In this document: positions 37,739 to 46,581 of the stretch, one piece after another | How positions within the stretch are numbered: position 1 is the first letter of the stretch | Layout: every line of letters begins with the position of its first letter | Assembly: GCA_025201865.1 (NCBI GenBank) | Contig: MU602669.1 | Location: 89,813 to 147,594, forward strand | Origin: Ramicandelaber brevisporus | Lineage: Eukaryota > Kickxellomycota > Ramicandelaberales > Ramicandelaberaceae | Reading direction: 5' to 3' | DNA: 57,782 nucleotides | Position numbers and translations under genes: made by a program | The notes under the pieces: generated by a model | Told to the model about the DNA's origin: nothing | What the model saw: only the letters and a program-made list of their open reading frames with translations | Databases searched by the model: none

Positions 37739-40700
37739 ATGACAGCACAGCTGCCCTTTCGACTACAGACGCTGGTGTCGCGTCTGGCACTGGACGATCT
37801 GCAAGCACAGCCCACCGCGCCGCCATCAAGGCAAAGCAACGAGTCAGGATATGTTCGACAGGGTTGGATCAATAGTCCAACAAGTCATCCTCAACAACCT
37901 CAACAACCTCAACAACAGCAGCAACAACAGCAACAGCAACAGCAGCAGCAACAGCAACAGCAGCCTTCTCCACAACAGCAGCAGCTTGTGCCGGTATCGC
38001 TGGAATGTGCAGAGATAGTGGGAGGGATACTATACGTTGGAACATCGGATGGAGTCGTTCTCGCGTTTAGACCACCTTCAGCACCTTCGCACAATCGGCC
38101 GCCACTTACAATGGAGAATGCAATGGCGGGACTGTATGGCGGACAGTTTACATTATGTGGAAGTATTCGGATCAGTAAGAAACGTGCTAGAGTGGTTAAG
38201 ATGGTTGGCATTCCATCAGCAAGAAAGTTAGCGGTTCAATGTGGAGAGATCTTATGCTACTTGAGGCTACCTGAATTGGTATTAGTTCCGCCGGATGCCC
38301 ACCAATATGCCTTGCTTCGTGGAGTATCATGTTTTGCATCTGATAGCAGCAACAGTAATAATAGCAATACCAATATTAACAATGCTAATAATGTTAATAA
38401 TGCTAATAATGGAGGAGTGTTATTATGTGTGGCTAGAAGAAGAGCGCTGCAATTTTATAGAGTGATGAATGGAGATCAAATAGCATTGGAGCATGACATA
38501 GCACTGGAGGATGCAGCACAGATGGTGGTATTAAATGGACAATATGTACTACTAGCCAATCAAACTATATATCAGGCTGTTAATATACGCACCTATGATG
38601 TTATTGACTTGATTCCATTCGGATCATCTGCATCTGCATCTGCATCTGCATCTGTGTCTGCGTCTGCATCCTCGATCGACCAATCAGATACCTCAACCTT
38701 GCTGAATAGACCAATAGCAGCAGCCACTACTCGAAGTGAATACGTGTTAGTAGTTGGAACCGAAATAGGCAGTGGAGCAATTGGGCTGTTTATAGATGTC
38801 CGTGGAGATCCAGTTCCCAAAGTGCCACTTAATTTTGCATCCTATCCACGCACAATTAGTGTTTCTGGCTCATTTCTATTTGCTCTATTGCAGTCTAACA
38901 CGGTTGAAATACATTCTCTGGATACACTTGAATTGATCCAATCCATTGAGTTATCTCGCACCTCAGATCTACGCTCAGTCATTGTGCCCTCTTTTACCAC
39001 TGATATTCAACATAACGACTCAATGAATCTGCTATCATCTAAGCACAGACTACAGCTTGGTAAGACCAGTCCATCTCTAGCGGCCACAATTGAAAATAGA
39101 AGACTTGCATGGCTCGTTCGTGCGCTCGTGATTAGTAGCGACTCTATCAGCGGCATTTCGGACTCCTCCTTTGTGTGCTCGGCTAATGCACTGATTGAGG
39201 ATGGCAGGATTGAAGAGGCTATATCACTGATGAACAATGCAATTAATCTCCCAAACAGGCCACCTGCCATGGCTACTGAGATCATTTATACCAGACAGCG
39301 CATCGCTCTGGAGTACTTTGTGAATGGACAATATGACACTTGCTTGGAGCATTTACGGCTGGCTAGGCTAGACCCACGTGTTTTGCTATACATTTTGCGT
39401 CACTATCAGAAAACTGGTAAGATTATCACACATGACTCAGGCAACGTTGATGGTGAACATAATCCGATTGATATTATCAGTATAGATCGAGTTGGCGACG
39501 CCTCTCCACCAGAAGTTGACTCCGAGACTCAGCCAGCATCTCCGGAAATAGCAAGCCTGCTGCCACAGCTAGAGTTTGATGAAATCAGCTTAGACCAGCT
39601 TCCTTTGCTGCTTGGTATTAGAAGATTCATCGACACATTGATATCGTCAGCTAGTGGAAGTGTCAAGTCAAGCTCGTCTCATGTTGGAGATGCGTTTATG
39701 GTAACAGGTGCACTTGACTGCGTTCGGTCATACTTGGAGGATGTAAGAAGATGCTACTCGATTCTGTCAGCGTTGTCCGAATACAAATCTGACTCCATTG
39801 GTCTCGATGGTATATTCGATCCCAATGATAATGGCCTTCGAGTAACTGTCGATACAATGCTTCTACAACTGTATGCATCAGCGGACTCTGATGAGCTGTA
39901 TTCTTATTTGACTCAACCTTTTGCAATGCATCCTACTCAGCCATCTACAGTCAACTGCGTTTCATTTGTGATTGACACTGCCATCAAAATTCTGCGACGA
40001 TTTGAGAGACTCTATGCGCTATCCATTATATATCAAAGAACAGGTCAGATTGCACAAGTGATCGATGTGCTCATGTCCATTGTCGAAAAGCGTGCATCTC
40101 AGAGCGACTCTAGCGTTATAATTGAGCCTCGTTTTGGTGGAATTGAGCAAGTAATTGAGATATTGAATGACTCGCTGGATATCGCTCTAATTGATAGATA
40201 CTCAGAATCCCTCTCTAAACACAATGTGGCTGCAGTTGCCAAATTGTATCTGCGCGCCAATGCAAAGAGACCGTCCAACATTGGACCCGAGCACATTTTT
40301 GAAAGATTAAAGGCACTTGGAGATGATGAGAGCTGGGCTATTGAATATGCACAGTCAACGCTACTTGACCAGGGAATGAGGAGTGACTCTATGGCGAGAT
40401 GGTTGGCGGCTGCTCTGCTGCGCAAAATCACATCTTTATGCTCAAACTATAATGGAGATGGCAAGAGATTGAGTGAAATGGAGGCTATCAAAGAGAATAC
40501 TCTAGGTGAGTATCGTGCTGCACAACGATCGCAATGTGGAGTCAATGGTGGATGCAAGCTGACATTCTCCGAGTTTATTCATCAAAAGTCTAGAAGTAAA
40601 TCATCACGGGATAGCCTTGAGTTGATATACCAACAGCGCTCTCGCCTGCTATCTCTCATTGCGGCTGGAATGACCCTCGCTGCAGCAAATGAGCTTCATG

Positions 40701-41320
40701 AATTGCTACAGACTGAACAGCATGCGTTGCTCCTGGTGGCTGAGCGTGCAATGGTCCTAGCCAGGCTCCAGAAATATGAGGATGCCGTTGCACTGCTTGT
40801 CAATGAACTGGCTGATTTGGCTGCCGCTGAGCAAATATGTCTCGCAGTCAAATCAGCTAATCGCCGACGCACTCTTCTTCAGCAGTTGTTCCAGCTCGAG
40901 CTTGCATCCAGCATCGATCCCAGCATGCTAATGCCGCATTTGAGCGCATTTCTAGCAAGACATGGCCACTTGCTGGATTTTGCGAGCGTCATTGATGCAT
41001 TGCCTGCTGACTGGCATCTTGATTTATTCGAAGAGTATATCGCGTCTGCTCTGCGCAACCGCGTGCACAGCGCACGTGACAGCCTGGTATGCAGGGTTGT
41101 GAGCCAGGTTCACGGTCAGCGCGCAGAGTCCGAGGCTGAACAGGCTGCGAGATCATTTGGCGCATTCGAAATTACCGCATCATCAAAATGCGACAGCTGC
41201 GGTGAGAAGCTGGCTCGCGACACCAGCGCTGAGGAGCCGATCGCCTGGCTGCATTCAAAGAGTCCCGAGGATGGCCAGGTTTGTGTCAAGATTGTGCATA
41301 AGGAATGTTTAAAAGTTTAA
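37739..41320 (+). CDS. VPS39/VPS3/TGFBRAP1-family tethering subunit (HOPS/CORVET)
   Basis: 1193 residues. The N-terminal third is a CNH-type beta-propeller (about 75-400: CAEIVGGILYVGTSDGVVLAF, RVVKMVGIPSARKLAVQCG), interrupted by a poly-Gln run near the start (nt 37915-37963) and an Asn-rich insert. A long alpha-solenoid follows (LEHLRLARLDPRVLLYIL, RFERLYALSIIYQRTGQ). The C-terminus has the family end: a helix (YIASALRNRVHSARDSLVCRV), then CDSCGEKL ... HKEC, a treble-clef-like zinc site as in VPS39 and TGFBRAP1. Such proteins bind Rab GTPases (Ypt7 for Vps39, Vps21 for Vps3) and tether endosomes or vacuoles. I cannot separate the Vps39 and Vps3 branches by eye. Confidence 0.82.
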   Translation: MTAQLPFRLQTLVSRLALDDLQAQPTAPPSRQSNESGYVRQGWINSPTSHPQQPQQPQQQQQQQQQQQQQQQQQQPSPQQQQLVPVSLECAEIVGGILYVGTSDGVVLAFRPPSAPSHNRPPLTMENAMAGLYGGQFTLCGSIRISKKRARVVKMVGIPSARKLAVQCGEILCYLRLPELVLVPPDAHQYALLRGVSCFASDSSNSNNSNTNINNANNVNNANNGGVLLCVARRRALQFYRVMNGDQIALEHDIALEDAAQMVVLNGQYVLLANQTIYQAVNIRTYDVIDLIPFGSSASASASASVSASASSIDQSDTSTLLNRPIAAATTRSEYVLVVGTEIGSGAIGLFIDVRGDPVPKVPLNFASYPRTISVSGSFLFALLQSNTVEIHSLDTLELIQSIELSRTSDLRSVIVPSFTTDIQHNDSMNLLSSKHRLQLGKTSPSLAATIENRRLAWLVRALVISSDSISGISDSSFVCSANALIEDGRIEEAISLMNNAINLPNRPPAMATEIIYTRQRIALEYFVNGQYDTCLEHLRLARLDPRVLLYILRHYQKTGKIITHDSGNVDGEHNPIDIISIDRVGDASPPEVDSETQPASPEIASLLPQLEFDEISLDQLPLLLGIRRFIDTLISSASGSVKSSSSHVGDAFMVTGALDCVRSYLEDVRRCYSILSALSEYKSDSIGLDGIFDPNDNGLRVTVDTMLLQLYASADSDELYSYLTQPFAMHPTQPSTVNCVSFVIDTAIKILRRFERLYALSIIYQRTGQIAQVIDVLMSIVEKRASQSDSSVIIEPRFGGIEQVIEILNDSLDIALIDRYSESLSKHNVAAVAKLYLRANAKRPSNIGPEHIFERLKALGDDESWAIEYAQSTLLDQGMRSDSMARWLAAALLRKITSLCSNYNGDGKRLSEMEAIKENTLGEYRAAQRSQCGVNGGCKLTFSEFIHQKSRSKSSRDSLELIYQQRSRLLSLIAAGMTLAAANELHELLQTEQHALLLVAERAMVLARLQKYEDAVALLVNELADLAAAEQICLAVKSANRRRTLLQQLFQLELASSIDPSMLMPHLSAFLARHGHLLDFASVIDALPADWHLDLFEEYIASALRNRVHSARDSLVCRVVSQVHGQRAESEAEQAARSFGAFEITASSKCDSCGEKLARDTSAEEPIAWLHSKSPEDGQVCVKIVHKECLKV

Positions 41321-41580
41321 AACATGATTGGCTGGCTCATTTATTTTAATTGATATCTCCGATCCACTCGCGTCAACCGCGAACGGGGGAGAGAGAAAGT
41401 TAGTGATCGCGGTTGGAGAGGGAGAGGGAGAGTCAGTCAGAAACGTGTCGTCGGTCAGAGTCAGCGTTTCTCTCAGCAGATCACACTCACTCACTTTCTG
41501 ACACAGTTTTCGACCCACCTCACCCCCCCTCTTCTCTCCCCCACCCCCCAAAGAGACTCTGCGTGTACCGTCGTTGAAGT
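41321..41580. promoter_or_regulatory. SEC61 promoter
   Basis: 260 bp with gagagg repeats (41412-41432) and a C/T-rich stretch (41515-41550) just before the start. The upstream gene ends in the same direction, so this carries both its 3' end and the SEC61 promoter. Confidence 0.45.
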
Positions 41581-43005
41581 ATGGCCAGGCTTCTCCATCT
41601 CATCAAGCCAGTACTTCAGTTCGTCCCAGAGGTGGCGACTGGCGCCAAACAGACGACCCAAAACAAGTTGATTTACACCGGTAGCGCGCTCCTTGCGTAT
41701 CTTGTTCTGTCTCAGGTGCATCTGTATGGAGCTCTGTCGAGTGACGCCGACCCGCTGTACTTCCTGCGCACACTGTTTGCATCCAACCGTGGCACGCTGA
41801 TGGAGTTTGGTGTCATGCCGGTCATTACAGCTGGTATGATCATGCATTTGCTGGCCGGTGCAAACCTGGTTGAGGTTGATTACAATATCCGCGAAGACCG
41901 CATGCTGTTTGGTGCTGCCCAGAAGCTGCTTGCTCTGCTGCTGACATTCGTCCAGGCTGTTCTTACTGTCTTCTCTGGTGCGTATGGTTCTCCGAGTGAG
42001 CTTGGCGCTGCCACCTGCATTTTGCTCGTCGCTCAGCTGCTCTTCTCCGGTGTCATTGTCGTCCTGCTGGATGAGATGCTGCAAAAGGGCTACGGCTTCG
42101 GCTCTGCCCTGAATCTGTTCATTGCCACCAACGTTTGCGAAACTGTCATCTGGCAGGCGCTCTCCCCACAGTCCGTCAACTCGGGCCGCGGCTCAGAGTT
42201 CCAGGGTGCTCTCCTGAACCTGCTTCACCAGTTCTTCACCCGCTCTGACAAGGCTCGCGCTCTGAAGGACGCCTTCTACCGCTCCAACTCTGCCAACGTC
42301 ACCAGTGTGCTTACCACCGTGCTTGTCTTTGGCGTCATTGTCTACGTGCAGAGCCTCCGCATCGAGATCCCCGTCAAGTCGAACAAGTTCCGTAGCCACC
42401 GCGTCATGTATCCAATCAAGCTGCTCTACACCTCGAACATGCCCATCCTGCTGCAGAGCGCGCTCGCATCCAACATTTTGCTCATCTCCCAGTCGTTGTA
42501 CAGCTGCTTCCCGGATAACATCTTTGTGCGCCTGCTTGGTGTCTGGCAGCCACACGAAGGCACCAACAACTGGCATGCCACCTCTGGTCTGGTCTACTTC
42601 CTGTCGGCACCACAGGGACTGTGGTCTGCCCTGCTTAGCCCAATCCAGTTTGTCACCTATACCGCCTTTGTGCTCGGCACCTGTGCCTTCTTTGCTCGCA
42701 CTTGGATTGAGCTTTCCGGCGCATCTGCCCGCGAGGTTGCCAATGAGCTCAAGGAGCAGCAGATTGTGATTGCTGGTTTCCGTGAAGGCTCCATGTACCA
42801 GGAGCTGAAGCGCATCATTCCTTCCGCCGCTGTTGTTGGCGGTGTCGTTGTTGGATTGCTGTCAATCTCTGCCGATCTTCTGGGTGTTCTTAGCTCTGGT
42901 ACTGGCATTTTGCTGGCTGTGACCACCATTTATCAGTATGTTGAGCTGTTTGCCCGCGAGCAGCTTTCGGATAACCCGAATGCTATGCAGATGCCTAATC
43001 TGTAA
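41581..43005 (+). CDS. SEC61: Sec61 alpha subunit of the ER translocon
   Basis: 474 residues, the normal length for Sec61 alpha. It forms the protein-conducting channel of the ER membrane. The N-terminal LHLIKPVLQFVPEV, the plug-region ASNRGTLMEFGVMPVITAGM, the cytosolic loop YVQSLRIEIPVKSNKFRS with its ribosome-binding basic residues, and PIKLLYTSNMPILLQSAL are all present. About ten membrane helices can be counted. The final QYVELFAREQ segment also fits. Codon use is strongly biased to C-ending codons, as expected of a highly expressed gene. It is a neighbour of UBC6, also an ER protein, but I see no operon-like link. Confidence 0.96.
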   Translation: MARLLHLIKPVLQFVPEVATGAKQTTQNKLIYTGSALLAYLVLSQVHLYGALSSDADPLYFLRTLFASNRGTLMEFGVMPVITAGMIMHLLAGANLVEVDYNIREDRMLFGAAQKLLALLLTFVQAVLTVFSGAYGSPSELGAATCILLVAQLLFSGVIVVLLDEMLQKGYGFGSALNLFIATNVCETVIWQALSPQSVNSGRGSEFQGALLNLLHQFFTRSDKARALKDAFYRSNSANVTSVLTTVLVFGVIVYVQSLRIEIPVKSNKFRSHRVMYPIKLLYTSNMPILLQSALASNILLISQSLYSCFPDNIFVRLLGVWQPHEGTNNWHATSGLVYFLSAPQGLWSALLSPIQFVTYTAFVLGTCAFFARTWIELSGASAREVANELKEQQIVIAGFREGSMYQELKRIIPSAAVVGGVVVGLLSISADLLGVLSSGTGILLAVTTIYQYVELFAREQLSDNPNAMQMPNL

Positions 43006-43171
43006 TTACATTTCAATTCCAACAAAAATATTCGTACGAATGTTGTCAACATATAATAGTTTTATCCCTCCCTCATCTTCATTTATTATTGTTTAAGAAG
43101 CATTGATCTATTATTATTATCGTATTAGTACCAGTAGTATTTAAAAGAATAACAACGAGAGTAACACACAT
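43006..43171. terminator. Convergent 3' region of SEC61 and the TBC gene
   Basis: 166 bp. TTTATT at 43082-43087 is AATAAA on the minus strand and may serve the TBC gene, 90 nt after its stop. Confidence 0.4.
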
Positions 43172-45028
43172 TTAAACGCCAAAGAGATGAGCTAGGAAAC
43201 CACGAGGCGCCTTGGCAATTTGGGAGGCAATTGGATCGTCACTGTCAGCGTCAGTAACCGTCACAATACCACGCTCAACCACTCTTCTAGCCACGTGAGC
43301 CAGATGCTTGCCGGTGAATCGTATCGACAGGGCCGCCTCCATCAGAGCCATGTCATCCTGAGGAGAGCCGTTGCCAAGCAGTGCATCATGAGGGATATGC
43401 AGCAGGAAGCCCAGTAGATCAGTCATTGAGGGGCAATTGCTCAGAATGTGTCTTCTACAGATGGAGAGCATGCCGATGCCGACTCTGAACAACACCTTGG
43501 GACCACGCAGTATCATCCAATCCCAGACCCGCAGCGCAAGATGCCAAGGTAAGGCCATTGTGTACGCTGTCAAGAACCAATTCGTCATAAACGTGAGTGG
43601 CTCCACTTGACACTTTTCGATAATGTGTCGATGCAAATAGGGGTCGTGCTCACGCAGCAGTACGCCAAACGAGGCAGCATGGACACGGAGCTGGAAGAGA
43701 GTCGGTGTGTAGTATCCCTTCAGAGTATGGGATAGAAGCGCCGTCAGTAGCCAGAATGCAGCTTCGGGAGCCAAGCCGGTGATTAGCATTAGACCCACCA
43801 GTCGTCCCATGCCCTGGCAATATCCAACATCCGGATTGTGGAGAGCATAAGCGCGCAAAATGTTACGAAGCTCACGCTGGCCCGGCCCATTGGGATCTAC
43901 AAAAAGAACATGGTCGGGATAGCAGCGACCAAGATCTCGTTCAATCACGTCAAAGAGATGCACTGTGGCTGCAGGAAGAGCGGATGAATCTGAGGCTTGG
44001 TCGATGAGACGCTGGTATTCATTTGGTTGATATACATCTTGCACCCCGGCTAGATACTGCCACACCTCGGCACGCATACAATGAGGAATGCCCTCGGAAA
44101 CCACCAGATGACGCACTCGCCGCGATCGTCTAACTGCTTGAAGACTGAAATTATCCATGATGGATCGCCACTTGAGTGCCAATTGTGCTTGCTGGTGCTG
44201 ATGTTGTTCAGATAGTGCATGGTTTGTGGTAGGATTAGGTTCGCTGGCCAGATCAATGAATCCGTAGTCGTCAATAGAGAGTTGCTTGCCTACATAGCGC
44301 GTTGAGGAGAATGTCGAGATGTCTGAAGCTGTTGGAATGTCCGTGAAATGACTACGAAAGAGCTGGTTGCTGGTTGCAGACTCATGGTGGTGAGATGTAT
44401 CTACTCTTGAGTCGTGCGATGTTGATGGTTGCGCAGCATTCGAGGAGTGCTCAGTTAGTTTGTTGCTGCTCTTGATGTGCCGAATTGAGTTCTTCTTTGT
44501 AATCTGCTGTGCAATGGCAATGGCGGCTCGATCGAAACCCACTCGCATTAGAACTTTACCGGCTCTATGAGGCAGCGACGCATGCGATGCATTGGCAGAT
44601 GATGCACCATCGGCATCTCGAACAAGTACGCCGGATGTTCGTGACATTGTGTGCACAATAGCACCATCATCCGAATCAATGCTGTCCGCATCAATGTCCC
44701 GAGTCCGATCAGCCGACATGCGCCGCCTCTGCCTCAAGACACTTCCATGAGCTTTACCATTCGCTGCCGCCGCCGCCGCTGCTGCTGCTGCTATTTCAGA
44801 AGACTCATGATGGATAGCGCTGGTACTGATGTCAACGAGAGCCGGAGTCGACACCGAGTTGCGTGGTAAATAGGGTACTGGGAGAACTGGAGATCTGATC
44901 GCTGTCGAGTCTTGCGGAGAAAGTATTGAGCCGATACTGCTGCCGTTGTGCAGAGGTGACGCTACGCTGCCCATTGTAGGAGGCGACCCGCTGTCTACCG
45001 CCGATGGAGCAGTTTTGGAGTGGCTCAT
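43172..45028 (-). CDS. TBC-domain Rab GTPase-activating protein
   Basis: 618 residues from ATG 45028; the frame opens earlier only with a GTG. The N-terminal half is Ser/Ala-rich with a poly-Ala run. The TBC domain covers about 310-580: GIPHCMRAEVWQYLAGV, the arginine-finger motif IERDLGRCYPDH, the glutamine-finger motif YCQGMGRLVG, then ALPWHLALRVWDWMILRGP. Both catalytic residues are kept, so it should be an active GAP. The target Rab is unknown; Rab6 is 23 kb away but that means little. It is related to the Gyp/TBC1D group. Confidence 0.9.
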   Translation of the reverse strand: MSHSKTAPSAVDSGSPPTMGSVASPLHNGSSIGSILSPQDSTAIRSPVLPVPYLPRNSVSTPALVDISTSAIHHESSEIAAAAAAAAAANGKAHGSVLRQRRRMSADRTRDIDADSIDSDDGAIVHTMSRTSGVLVRDADGASSANASHASLPHRAGKVLMRVGFDRAAIAIAQQITKKNSIRHIKSSNKLTEHSSNAAQPSTSHDSRVDTSHHHESATSNQLFRSHFTDIPTASDISTFSSTRYVGKQLSIDDYGFIDLASEPNPTTNHALSEQHQHQQAQLALKWRSIMDNFSLQAVRRSRRVRHLVVSEGIPHCMRAEVWQYLAGVQDVYQPNEYQRLIDQASDSSALPAATVHLFDVIERDLGRCYPDHVLFVDPNGPGQRELRNILRAYALHNPDVGYCQGMGRLVGLMLITGLAPEAAFWLLTALLSHTLKGYYTPTLFQLRVHAASFGVLLREHDPYLHRHIIEKCQVEPLTFMTNWFLTAYTMALPWHLALRVWDWMILRGPKVLFRVGIGMLSICRRHILSNCPSMTDLLGFLLHIPHDALLGNGSPQDDMALMEAALSIRFTGKHLAHVARRVVERGIVTVTDADSDDPIASQIAKAPRGFLAHLFGV

Positions 45029-45431
45029 GCCAAGTCTTTGAATAGGTTTAGGTGAATACAGAGAAATCTGAACTACACGGTCTGGGGGAGCATAGAGTGA
45101 GCTGGTCAACTGCAAAAACACCTCCTTCGTGCCTGATTGTAAACATCAGGGAGATCGACACATTCAGAGCTTCTAATACTCTTTTGTCTGACATTGATAG
45201 AACCAGCAGTATCGAGAAGCAATACATGAGGTGTAGTCATCAGGATGCTGCGGTGCTGACAGACTGGCTGACAGACTCGCTGACAGACTTTGGCTGCGGT
45301 GCTGATTTCTACAGGAGAGCAAGCATGTTTCTTGAATGTCGAGTCAGACTACACTGGACAAGATGTGAGTAATGTTTAGCCATTGACCATATCCTCATTC
45401 GTGACCGTACCACTCTCTAAAGTTATCTCGA
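45029..45431. promoter_or_regulatory. Divergent region upstream of the TBC gene
   Basis: 403 bp. It includes three copies of a 12-bp repeat (45255-45289). No other structure was seen. Confidence 0.4.
45255..45289. repeat. Three-copy 12-bp direct repeat
   Basis: gctgacagact occurs three times, spaced by one base, at 45255, 45267 and 45279. Confidence 0.8.
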
Positions 45432-45653
45432 ATGTGTGTCGGTATCTGGACCAAGTACAATTGCGAGCACACTTCCACTCGCTATCTCACATGCGAACAT
45501 GGCAGCCCCGATGGTCCTTGCGACAGAGTGCGCCGAGAATCCTCACCGTACAAGATAATCTCGTCCAAGTGCGACATCTGTCTTCAGTTTGAGCACTTGT
45601 GCTCAGAAACACTCATGTTCAAAATCGCCTGCTCGCATTGCAAGGTAATTTAG
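45432..45653 (+). CDS. Small cysteine/histidine-rich protein, possibly first exon of a longer gene
   Basis: 73 residues with eight cysteines (residues 2, 11, 21, 30, 47, 50, 57 and 67, plus 70 near the end) and two His next to Cys (NCEH, TCEH). The pattern WTKYNCEH ... TCEHG ... CDICLQFEHLC ... CSHC is reminiscent of small fungal zinc-binding proteins that begin with a Cys-x-His and end with Cys-x2-Cys pairs. The frame ends TGC AAG GTA ATT TAG. AAG|GTAATT could be a splice donor; an acceptor at 45763 (ctgcaag) or 45766 (gcag) would continue in frame to Cys-poor, then Trp/Cys-repeat sequence of doubtful quality. I treat the single exon as the safer model. The function is unknown. Confidence 0.4.
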   Translation: MCVGIWTKYNCEHTSTRYLTCEHGSPDGPCDRVRRESSPYKIISSKCDICLQFEHLCSETLMFKIACSHCKVI

Positions 45654-46581
45654 TTGACAATAATTCGATTGGCACTGTTTTAATAATAATAATAAAGCTA
45701 TATTATATAAATGCGCCTGATGATGAATAATGAATGACGTGGTCTCTTTTATTAAACTGCAAGCAGATCGCCAAACGTCCTCAGCAATACAACTGCACCG
45801 ATGAAGGTGCCAGTTCCCAAGGCGAGTTGGCCGTTGGAAGATTGAAGAGCGCGGCCAGCTCGTGCGAGAAGAGTATTGCTGGGTGGTGGCGGTGGTGGTG
45901 GCATAGCGCCAGCAAAGCGAGAAAAGTCCATCGTTGTTGTCGTTGTCGTTGTCGTTGTCTTCTTGGTCTTTATTTTTTTTTTGCAAGTAGATTTTTTTTT
46001 TTTTCAAACAACGAACAGAAGCAATAACTCTGCATTCCTCCAGAACAACGGACAACAACAACCTGCTTTTTTTTTCTTCACTTTCTGTGTTTTTAAACCA
46101 AGTCGTCCACCAGCATTCCCTCGTTCTTCCCTTCCCGTCAGCTGCTTTGAAGCCTTGATTTGTAGAAAGGATAGAGACAAGCTACCTACGCTCTGCCTTT
46201 GCTTTCTTGCCCTCTTCCTTCATTGCCTCTCTCTTGACACTTCCTCCCCTCCCTCATAACAATAACAACAGCAGCAGCAGCAACAACAGCAGCAACAACA
46301 GCAACAGCAACAGTGAGCAGCTTCAACAGCAACCAGTGCAACATCAAGCAGAGAAAAGCTTCGTTACCAACGTCTCGAGCTGTGCTAGCTGTCGATCTTC
46401 TACTCGATCGAGTGTTGTTGCTGTAGCATTCCACAATATAAGGTCTGTGTTCGCTTCAAGAGCCACTCCGCCAAGCTTCCTTTTGCTCACAAGTAGTTGG
46501 TGCCTCTGCAAGTTGGTCAGCTTGAGCTCAGGCGTAGTGTTTCAGCATAGTCATCACTGGTGTCGATATATAGACAGCGTG
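45654..46581. promoter_or_regulatory. BRE1 upstream region
   Basis: 928 bp. It holds GGT/GTT trinucleotide repeats (45885-45960), T runs (45970-45980 and 45991-46004) and CAG/CAA repeats (46261-46315). The frame of BRE1 is open from 46207 but without an ATG before 46582. No ATG occurs on the plus strand in the last 500 bp, so the BRE1 leader has no uORF. Confidence 0.4.
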
